The notes under the pieces are model-generated. The model ran no database searches, was not told where the DNA came from, and saw nothing but the letters and a program-made list of their open reading frames with translations. The translations under genes and the position numbers were made by a program. A stretch of DNA of 6,701 nt from Acidobacteriota bacterium (lineage in GTDB: Bacteria > Acidobacteriota > UBA4820 > DSQY01): assembly GCA_021814355.1 (NCBI GenBank), contig JAKAIJ010000143.1, forward strand, positions 1 to 6,701, written 5' to 3'. Of the stretch, positions 1 to 5,961 are shown piece after piece. Positions within the stretch are counted from its first letter, which is position 1, and every line of letters starts with the position of its first letter.

Positions 1-10
1 AGTGTTTCTT

Positions 11-15
11 AGGAG
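11..15 (+). promoter_or_regulatory. Ribosome binding site for the TTG start at 22
   Basis: AGGAG is followed by a six-base spacer and then TTG at 22. This supports a rare TTG start for the binding protein, the only usable start that keeps its whole signal peptide. The motif overlaps an in-frame TAG (10-12) that may be the stop of an upstream gene lying mostly outside the window. Confidence 0.65.
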
Positions 16-21
16 CTTTGC

Positions 22-1227
22 TTGTTCCGCCGTTTCGGCTCCCTCCCGTTCCTCCTCCCGGGCTGCGCGCTGGGGCTCCTGGCCGCCGTGGGACTCCTGT
101 CGGCCCTCTCGTGCCGACCGCGACCCGTCACCCTGGGCGTTCTTTTGCCGCTCACGGGCGAGTTCGCCATCTACGGGCGCCCCATGAGGGAGGGGGCGGA
201 GCTGGCGGCGGAGGCTGTGAACCGGGAGGGCGGCGTGGGGGGGCGCCGCCTCGACCTCCGGATCCGCGACACGGGCGGAACCCCGCGGGGAGCCGCCGAC
301 GGGGCGTTGGCCCTCATCGAACAGGAGCAGGTGCCGGCCATCGTGGCGGGCGGGACCAGCGCCGAGGTGCTTTCGGCCGCCCCCGTGGCCCAGCGTTTCG
401 GCCGGGTGCTCCTCTCCCCGAGCGCCTCCTCGCCCAAGCTCACCGACGCCGGGGACTGGATCTTCCGCAACTTTCCGTCGGACGTCCTCGAGGGGAAGGT
501 GATGGCCGACTTTGCCGCCTTCACCCTCCACGCCTCGCGGGTGCTCGTGGTGGCCTCCGAGAACCCGTACTCGGACGGGCTCCGCGGCGAGTTCTGCCGC
601 GCTTTCGAGAGTGCCAGCCGCTCGACCGAGACGCTCCTCTTCCGGTCCGGCCAGACGCGCTACGGAGACCTGGCGGCCCAGGTGGCCTCGCGCGGCGACG
701 CGATTCAGGCGCTCTACCTGGTGGGGTACACCGGCGAGCTGGTGCCGCTGGTGAAGGCCCTGCACGCCGCCGGGGAGACCCGCCCACTCCTCACCACCAG
801 CGCCGTCGCGGGCCCGGAGTTCGCCCGGCAGCTGGGCGCCGCCGCCGAGTCCACCGTCTTCCCGCGGCCGGCCTTCGACCTGGCCGACACCCAGCCCCCC
901 GTGGCCCAGTTCGTGGCGGCCTACCGGGCCCGCTTCGGCGCCGACCCCGACATCTACGCCGCCCACGCCTACGACGCGGTGCGCATCCTCGCCAAGGTGG
1001 CCGGCGAGCTGGGGCCGCGCCCCGACGCCCTGCGCCAGGGACTCCTCGAGCTGCGCAACTACCCCGGGGCCTCGGGCGCGACCACCTTCGACGCCAACGG
1101 GGACGTGATCCAGCCCTACCAGCTCTGCGTCCTCCTTTCGGGCCGGGTCGTATCCCTTCAGGACGTCCGCCAGACCGCTCTCCCTCCGCTCCAGCGCCGG
1201 GTCGAGACGCGCAGGTTCGGGAGGTGA
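22..1227 (+). CDS. Lipidated periplasmic ligand-binding protein (LivJ/Peripla_BP_6 type)
   Basis: The 401-residue product resembles type I periplasmic binding proteins of branched-chain amino acid ABC transporters. After a hydrophobic N-terminus (residues 8-30) comes a plausible lipobox, SALSC with Cys31, so it is probably a lipoprotein. The mature part opens with the family strand VTLGVLLPLTGEFAIYG (36-52), followed by an AAEAVNREGG helix-turn and LRIRDTGG. Later come a VPAIVAGGTS strand, an LLSPSASSPKLTD ligand-loop region and a C-terminal YAAHAYDAVRIL helix near 312-323; all are typical of this fold. The start is TTG at 22: an in-frame TAG at 10-12 blocks any earlier start, and AGGAG lies six bases upstream. 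The next in-frame GTG, at 88, would remove most of the signal peptide. No ABC permease or ATPase is visible, so transport is unproven. An LpoA-like envelope role with the same fold is possible. The family is fairly sure; the ligand is unknown. Confidence 0.87.
   Translation: MFRRFGSLPFLLPGCALGLLAAVGLLSALSCRPRPVTLGVLLPLTGEFAIYGRPMREGAELAAEAVNREGGVGGRRLDLRIRDTGGTPRGAADGALALIEQEQVPAIVAGGTSAEVLSAAPVAQRFGRVLLSPSASSPKLTDAGDWIFRNFPSDVLEGKVMADFAAFTLHASRVLVVASENPYSDGLRGEFCRAFESASRSTETLLFRSGQTRYGDLAAQVASRGDAIQALYLVGYTGELVPLVKALHAAGETRPLLTTSAVAGPEFARQLGAAAESTVFPRPAFDLADTQPPVAQFVAAYRARFGADPDIYAAHAYDAVRILAKVAGELGPRPDALRQGLLELRNYPGASGATTFDANGDVIQPYQLCVLLSGRVVSLQDVRQTALPPLQRRVETRRFGR
1219..1227 (+). promoter_or_regulatory. 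Strong Shine-Dalgarno deciding the rfaE2 start
   Basis: GGGAGGTGA is a near-perfect anti-16S match and includes the TGA stop of the preceding gene. AGG ends five bases before TTG at 1230, a good spacing for that start. The alternative GTG at 1224 lies inside this motif, so it would have to use only a weak AGGT at 1213-1216. Confidence 0.6.
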
Positions 1228-1229
1228 CC

Positions 1230-1706
1230 TTGGGCGCCCTCCTCTCCCTTGCCGCCCTCCTCGAGCGCCGCGCCGCTTGGCGCGCCGGGGGCATCCAGGT
1301 CGTCTTCACCAACGGCTGCTTCGACCTGCTGCACGCGGGCCACGTGCGTTACCTGGCGGCGGCCCGGTCCCTGGGCGGCGCCTTGGTGGTGGGGCTTAAT
1401 TCCGACGCCTCGGTGCGCCGTCTCAAGGGGGAGGGGCGGCCCGTCACGCCGGGACCCGAGCGGGCCGAGATCCTCTGCGCCCTGGAGAGCGTGGACGCGG
1501 TGACCTTCTTCTAGGAGGAGACCCCGCTCGCGCTCATCGAGGCGCTCACCCCGGACCTTCTCGTGAAGGGCGGAGACTGGACCCCGGAGGCCATCGTCGG
1601 ACGGGACCACGTGCTCGCCCACGGGGGGCGCGTCGTCACCATCCCCGTGGCCGAGGGCCGCTCCACCACGGCCCTGCTGAGCCGCATCCGGAGCGGATCG
1701 GCGTGA
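1230..1706 (+). pseudogene. rfaE2: D-glycero-beta-D-manno-heptose 1-phosphate adenylyltransferase, interrupted by in-frame TAG
   Basis: This is the stand-alone nucleotidyltransferase half of HldE. It transfers AMP from ATP to heptose 1-phosphate to make ADP-heptose for the LPS inner core, in the cytoplasm. Residues 24-38 hold VVFTNGCFDLLHAGH with the HxGH nucleotide-binding motif (35-38). GLNSDASVRRLKG (55-67) and RAEILCALESVD (78-89) follow. Codon 95 is TAG. Beyond it the same frame continues with EETPLALIEAL, LVKGGDW (111-117), VGRDHV and EGRSTTALLSRIR, ending at TGA 1704-1706. The total of 158 codons matches the usual length of about 160, so no bases appear lost or gained. Relatives such as E. 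coli HldE read F-E-E-D-T-P here, so GAG to TAG is the simplest change. TTG at 1230 is preferred because GGGAGGTGA lies just upstream; GTG at 1224, overlapping the previous TGA, is the alternative. It could be a recent pseudogene, a sequence error, or a readthrough gene. Confidence 0.85.
1512..1514 (+). other. In-frame TAG inside rfaE2
   Basis: The codons read TTC TTC TAG GAG GAG ACC CCG. Coding similarity to the RfaE2/HldE nucleotidyltransferase is continuous on both sides in the same frame, so this is a substitution-type interruption and not a frameshift. The aligned residue in relatives is Asp or Glu, and one G-to-T change would convert GAG to TAG. The TAG also creates a TAGGAGGA Shine-Dalgarno-like string. 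No ATG, GTG or TTG lies at a usable distance behind it (the next in-frame GTG is at 1563), so reinitiation here is not supported. Confidence 0.9.
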
Positions 1707-4700
1707 CCCCCCTGGTGCGCCGCTTCCTCGAGGTCCTGAGCGCCCACCTTACCTCCCCGGACGGCTCCGGCTACGCCGGCTTGCGGGGCGCGGCGGTTCC
1801 CTACGGCCTCGCCGCCCTGCTCCAGCAGGCTTCCGACCGTAGGACCGCCCTGCTCGTTCCCACGGAGTCGGCCGCGGAGCACCTCGGCGGAATCCTGACG
1901 GCCCTCCTCGGCGAGGGGGCCTCACCCGCGCGGCTCCCGGCCCCCGACGTGGACCCGTACGAGGGTCTGCCCGTCCACCCCGGGCTCCTTCTCGACCGGG
2001 CGGCGGCGCTGGGGCGTCTCGCCCTCGCGCCCCGCCACCCCGTGCTGCTCTCCGCCGAGTCGCTCCTCTGGAAGGTCCCCCGGCGGGGCTGGTGGCTTCG
2101 GCACCAGGTGGTACTCGAACCGGGCCAGGCACTCTCGCCCGGCGAGTTCCGGCGCCAGCTCTGGCGGCTCGGCTACCGGAAGGCGGACCTGATCGGCGCC
2201 CCCGGGGAGTTCTCTTTCCGCGGCGGCATCGTGGATCTCTTCCCCCCCACCGAGAGCCTTCCCGTGCGGCTGGAGCTCTTCGGCGACGAGGTGGAACAGG
2301 TCCGATTCTTCGACGTCACGAGCCAGCGGTCGCTCTCGGCGGTGGGCAGGGCCATCCGGGTCCCGCCGCTCTCCGAGGCGATCCGGGACGAGCCCCTCGC
2401 CGAGGCTCAGCGGCGCCTGCTCGGCGAGGCGGGCGAATTCGGCGCCTTGCGGCTCGAGATCCTCGGCCAGGTGGGGACCTATCCCACCTGGGACATCGAG
2501 GTCCGCGTCCAGGACGAGTTCTTCGGCCCCCTCCCCGAGCTGCTCGGCGAGATCCGATGGGTGGTCTCGGACCCTGAGACGGCGGCGGCCGCGGCAGCCA
2601 AGCGCACCGAAGCCTGGAGGGCCAGCTTCCGGCGGCACCGGCGCCCCGGCTTTCTCGCCCCCGACCGGCTCTTCTGGAGCCCCGGTGCCGCCGCGGCGCT
2701 CCTGGCGGGGGCCGGCGCCGTGCGGCTGGGCGCCCCGGGGGCACCCGCCGAACCCACCGAGCGCTGCCCCGTCTTCCCCGGCGAGCCCAGGCGACTCCTC
2801 GTGCACCTCGGGGAGCGGGTGCGAGAGGGATACCGGATCCTGGCGCTCCTCCAGGGTCACGGCACCGCGGAGCGGCTCCGGGAGCTGGCCGCCGCCGAAG
2901 GGCTCCTCCCGCTCACCGACGCCCCGCCGGGGGGCGACCTCCCGCCGGGGCTCTACCTCGCCGTGGCGCCCGTGGAGGAGGGCGTGGTCTTCCCCCGGGC
3001 CCGCTGGATGACCCTGTGCGAGAAGGAGGTCTTCGGCCGCGGCCGGGTGACCCCCGGCGCCGCGCGGAGAGAGGCCTTCTTCTCCACCTTGCGGGACCTC
3101 AAGCCGGGCGACGCGGTGGTCCACTCCGACCACGGCGTGGGGCTCTACCGGGGCATTGAAACCCTCGTGAGAAATGGCGTCCGGGAAGACTTCCTCCTCC
3201 TGAACTTCGCCGGGGGAGACCGCCTGCTGGTGCCCGTCCAGCGGATGGACCTGATCCAGAAGTACTCGGGGCCCGAGGGTCACCGCCCGCCCCTCGACAA
3301 GCTGGGGGGAGCCACCTGGAAGAAGACGCGGGACCGGGTGCACCGGGCGGTGCGGGAGATCGCCGGGGACCTGCTCCAGCTCTACGCCCGGCGCCGCACC
3401 GCCTCGGCCCACGCCTTCGGGGAAGACGGGGAGTGGCAGTCGGAGTTCGAGGCGGCCTTCCCCTACGAGCTGACCCCCGACCAGCAGCGCGCCCTGGAGG
3501 AGGTCAAGCGCGACATGGGGGCGGACAGGCCCATGGACCGCGTGGTCTGCGGCGACGTGGGGTACGGCAAGACCGAGGTGGCCATGCGCGCCGCCTTCAA
3601 GGCCGCCGCCGAGGGCAAACAGGTGGCGGTCCTCTGCCCCACCACGGTCCTCGCCCTCCAACACTACGAGCGGTTCACCCAGCGCTTCGCCCCCTTCCCC
3701 TTCCGGGTGGCCATGCTCTCGCGGTTCGTCCCCCCCAAGGAGCAGAAGGCGGTGGTGCGGGACGCCGCGGCCGGCACCGTGGACATCCTGGTGGGCACCC
3801 ACCGCGTCCTTTCCAAGGACGTGCGCCTGCCCGAGCTGGGGCTGCTCATCGTGGACGAGGAGCAGCGCTTCGGCGTCGCCCACAAGGAGAAGATCAAGCA
3901 GGCCAAGCACGAGGTGCACGTCCTCACCCTCACCGCCACGCCCATCCCGCGCACGCTCCAGATGGGGCTCTCGGGGATCCTCGACATGTCCCTCATCCAG
4001 ACCGCCCCGAGGGACCGACTCGCCATCGAGACCCGGGTCCAGCCCTACGACGAGGAGCTCGTGGCCGGCGCCCTGCGCCGGGAGCTCTCGCGCCAGGGGC
4101 AGGCCTTCGTGGTTCACAACCGCGTGGAGACCATCGCGCGCTGCGCTGCGCGGCTTCGCGCCCGGGTACCCGAGGCGCGCTTCGCCGTAGCCCACGGCCA
4201 GATGGGCGAGAGGGCCCTCGAAGAGGTGATGCTCGCCTTCTTCCACGGCCACTACGACGTGCTGGTCTGCACCACCATTATCGAGAACGGCGTGGACCTG
4301 CCGCGCGCCAACACCCTGGTGGTGGAGGAAGCCCAGGACTTCGGCCTCTGCCAGCTCTACCAGCTCCGCGGGCGCATCGGCCGCAGCAACCTCCCCGCCT
4401 ACGCCTACCTGCTGACCCCCGCGGGAACGGTGGCCACGGGCGACGCGGCGCGCCGGCTCGAGGCCCTTCAGGAGTTCGCCGAGCTGGGCGCGGGGTTCCG
4501 CATCGCGGCGGTGGACCTGGAGCTGCGCGGCGCCGGCACGCTCCTGGGCGCCGAGCAGTCGGGACACATGGCGGCGGTGGGGTTCGAGCTCTACATGCGG
4601 ATGCTCGAGGAGGCGGTGGCCGACTTGAAGGGCGAGGCCAGGGGCCCGCTCTTCCGATGCGAGCTCAACCTCGGCCTGGACCTTTCCGTGCCGATGGAGT

Positions 4701-5107
4701 ATATGGAGGAGGTGAACCAGCGCCTCGCCTTCTACCGGGAGCTCTCCCTGGTGGGCCGCGAGGACGACGTGGACCGCATCGCCGCCGACACGGCGGACCG
4801 TTTTGGCCCCCCGCCTCCAGCCGTCCTCGGCCTCATCGAGGCGGCGAGGCTGCGCGCGCGAGCGGAGCGGTGCGGCGTCCGGTCCGCCGCCCGGAAGGGA
4901 GACGTGCTCCACATGAGGTTTGACGCGGACGCCGCCGTGGACACCCGCCGCCTGCTCGCCCACCTGTCGGGCCGGCCGCGCGTCCGCCTGGAGCCCAGCG
5001 GCGCACTCGAGCTGCCCCTCTACCCCGGCGAGACCCCGCTGGCGGCCCTCGCCGGCGTTCTCGCCGCGGCGCTACCCGCCGGGGAGCGCCGGGAGGCGGC
5101 TCCGTGA
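1703..5107 (+). CDS. mfd: Transcription-repair coupling factor Mfd
   Basis: This cytoplasmic ATP-dependent translocase removes RNA polymerase stalled at DNA lesions and recruits UvrA. The 1134 residues are close to the 1148 of E. coli Mfd and appear complete. In order: a UvrB-like N-terminal module with GEFSFRGGIVDLFP near 168-181; a CarD-like RNA-polymerase-interacting domain beginning around 465 (KPGDAVVHSDHGVGLYRG); Walker A GDVGYGKT (617-624); motif Ia CPTTVLALQHYERF; DEEQ (718-721); motif III TATPIPRT (744-751); motif V TTIIENGVDLP; motif VI QLYQLRGRIGR (884-894); a RecG-like TRG segment (about 929-955); and the C-terminal regulatory TRCF domain from about 986. A usual GIRD is GILD here (758-761). 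GTG at 1703 overlaps the rfaE2 TGA (GTGA), with GGAG at 1690-1693, which suggests translational coupling. If rfaE2 translation stops early at 1512, that coupling could be weakened. Identification is secure. Confidence 0.98.
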   Translation: MTPLVRRFLEVLSAHLTSPDGSGYAGLRGAAVPYGLAALLQQASDRRTALLVPTESAAEHLGGILTALLGEGASPARLPAPDVDPYEGLPVHPGLLLDRAAALGRLALAPRHPVLLSAESLLWKVPRRGWWLRHQVVLEPGQALSPGEFRRQLWRLGYRKADLIGAPGEFSFRGGIVDLFPPTESLPVRLELFGDEVEQVRFFDVTSQRSLSAVGRAIRVPPLSEAIRDEPLAEAQRRLLGEAGEFGALRLEILGQVGTYPTWDIEVRVQDEFFGPLPELLGEIRWVVSDPETAAAAAAKRTEAWRASFRRHRRPGFLAPDRLFWSPGAAAALLAGAGAVRLGAPGAPAEPTERCPVFPGEPRRLLVHLGERVREGYRILALLQGHGTAERLRELAAAEGLLPLTDAPPGGDLPPGLYLAVAPVEEGVVFPRARWMTLCEKEVFGRGRVTPGAARREAFFSTLRDLKPGDAVVHSDHGVGLYRGIETLVRNGVREDFLLLNFAGGDRLLVPVQRMDLIQKYSGPEGHRPPLDKLGGATWKKTRDRVHRAVREIAGDLLQLYARRRTASAHAFGEDGEWQSEFEAAFPYELTPDQQRALEEVKRDMGADRPMDRVVCGDVGYGKTEVAMRAAFKAAAEGKQVAVLCPTTVLALQHYERFTQRFAPFPFRVAMLSRFVPPKEQKAVVRDAAAGTVDILVGTHRVLSKDVRLPELGLLIVDEEQRFGVAHKEKIKQAKHEVHVLTLTATPIPRTLQMGLSGILDMSLIQTAPRDRLAIETRVQPYDEELVAGALRRELSRQGQAFVVHNRVETIARCAARLRARVPEARFAVAHGQMGERALEEVMLAFFHGHYDVLVCTTIIENGVDLPRANTLVVEEAQDFGLCQLYQLRGRIGRSNLPAYAYLLTPAGTVATGDAARRLEALQEFAELGAGFRIAAVDLELRGAGTLLGAEQSGHMAAVGFELYMRMLEEAVADLKGEARGPLFRCELNLGLDLSVPMEYMEEVNQRLAFYRELSLVGREDDVDRIAADTADRFGPPPPAVLGLIEAARLRARAERCGVRSAARKGDVLHMRFDADAAVDTRRLLAHLSGRPRVRLEPSGALELPLYPGETPLAALAGVLAAALPAGERREAAP
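5091..5096 (+). promoter_or_regulatory. Ribosome binding site for the GTG start at 5104
   Basis: GGGAGG lies seven bases before GTG 5104, inside the last codons of mfd. It supports this non-ATG start, whose first residues give a proper signal peptide with the Lys-Arg n-region kept. Confidence 0.6.
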
Positions 5108-5961
5108 AGCGGGGGTGGCCCGCGGGCGCGGCGCTCCTGGCCGCGGCGGTAACCGTCGCCTGCACCGACCCGGTCCGGCGCCTCGCGCGCGACCCCGACA
5201 CGCTCGCCGTGGTGGGACGGTACCTGGTCACCCGGGAGGACTTCGGCCGCGCGGTGGCCTACAGCCGCGGCGGCGCCGGCGCGGGCGACCTGCTCCAGTC
5301 CCGTCTCTGGGACGCGCTCGAGGAAGAGGTGCTGGTGCTGAACGACGTGGCCGCGCCCCCCGCCCCGCCCGAGCCCGTGGGGCTCGGCCCTTACGCGGAC
5401 CCGCGCCTCCGCAGTGACGCCGTCCGGCAGGCCCTCGAGGAGCGCATCTACTCGAAGGTCTCCGTGGACGACGCGGAGGTAGAGCGCTACTACCGCGATC
5501 ACTGGTCCGACTACGAGAAGGGGGCCGGGGTTCTGCTGCGGGCCCTCCTGCTCAACGGCGCCGCGCAGGCGGACGAGGCCCGGCGGCTCCTCGTCACCCG
5601 CCACTCCTTCCTCGACGTGGCCCGCCTTTACTCCGCCGCCCCCGACCGCGGCCTCCCGCAGTACTTCGAGACCGGCGAGCTCCCCGAGTTCCTGAGGCCC
5701 GTGGTCGCCGGACTCCGCCCCGGCACGCCCTCCGAGCCCATCGAGGTCTCTGCGGGCACCTACCAGATCCTCCTCGTGGAGAAGCGCCTGGAGCGCTACG
5801 TCCTCCCGCTCGAGGAGGTGGCCCCCCTCATCCGCCTGCGCCTGGCGGACGCCGCCCAGGAGCGGCTCCAGGCGCAGTACACCGCAGCCCTCCGGGAGCG
5901 GTTCCCCGTTACGCTCTACGCCGCGAAGCTCCCGTTCCGCTACCAGAAGGAGAAGCCATGA
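5104..5961 (+). CDS. SurA-like parvulin-domain lipoprotein (putative periplasmic chaperone)
   Basis: The 285-residue product has a short signal (MKRG, then a hydrophobic run 7-18) ending in VTVAC with Cys20, a permissive lipobox, so it is probably lipid-anchored facing the periplasm. Residues 30-140 are largely helical and SurA_N-like, including a VSVDDAEVERYYRDH segment typical of the linker before a parvulin domain. Residues about 143-233 match a PpiC/rotamase domain: ADEARRLL helix, FLDVARLYS, the LPQYFETGELPEFLRPVV loop, GTPSEPIEV, and the last strand TYQILLVEKRLE. The first-strand histidine of active parvulins (HIL) is Ala147 and the last-strand histidine (GYHI) is Gln221. A folding chaperone is therefore more likely than an isomerase. 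The GTG start overlaps the mfd stop (GTGA) and has GGGAGG at 5091-5096 with a seven-base spacer. It sits directly before a surA-like gene, which fits outer-membrane protein maturation. The exact client is unknown. Confidence 0.8.
   Translation: MKRGWPAGAALLAAAVTVACTDPVRRLARDPDTLAVVGRYLVTREDFGRAVAYSRGGAGAGDLLQSRLWDALEEEVLVLNDVAAPPAPPEPVGLGPYADPRLRSDAVRQALEERIYSKVSVDDAEVERYYRDHWSDYEKGAGVLLRALLLNGAAQADEARRLLVTRHSFLDVARLYSAAPDRGLPQYFETGELPEFLRPVVAGLRPGTPSEPIEVSAGTYQILLVEKRLERYVLPLEEVAPLIRLRLADAAQERLQAQYTAALRERFPVTLYAAKLPFRYQKEKP
5947..5952 (+). promoter_or_regulatory. Ribosome binding site for the surA-like ATG
   Basis: AAGGAG lies five bases before ATG 5958, within the last codons of the parvulin lipoprotein gene. 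It fixes the start immediately before a clear signal peptide. Confidence 0.65.

Noticed and set aside
18..1229. A + strand open frame running through the binding-protein gene and joining rfaE2 in frame
   Set aside because: The part before about 1224 is Pro/Arg/Gly-rich off-frame reading of the binding protein, with no family resemblance. Only the last part is real rfaE2, so this is not a fusion protein.
1512..1514. A frameshift as the cause of the rfaE2 break
   Set aside because: The frame is the same before and after the stop, and the total length is normal, so an insertion or deletion does not explain it.
1512..1706. Rescue of the C-terminal half of rfaE2 by reinitiation from the TAGGAGGA string
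   Set aside because: No ATG, GTG or TTG occurs at usable spacing. The first in-frame GTG, at 1563, has no ribosome site and would begin inside the LVKGGD strand.
3433..4923. A 496-codon + strand open frame inside mfd
   Set aside because: It is an off-frame shadow of the helicase region, Arg/Gly/Pro/His-rich, with no independent ribosome site or family signature.
1922..4963. A 1013-codon open frame on the minus strand opposite mfd
   Set aside because: It is in codon register with mfd, so its stops would need sense codons TTA, CTA or TCA, which GC-rich genes avoid. Its translation is low-complexity and resembles no family, while mfd is certain.
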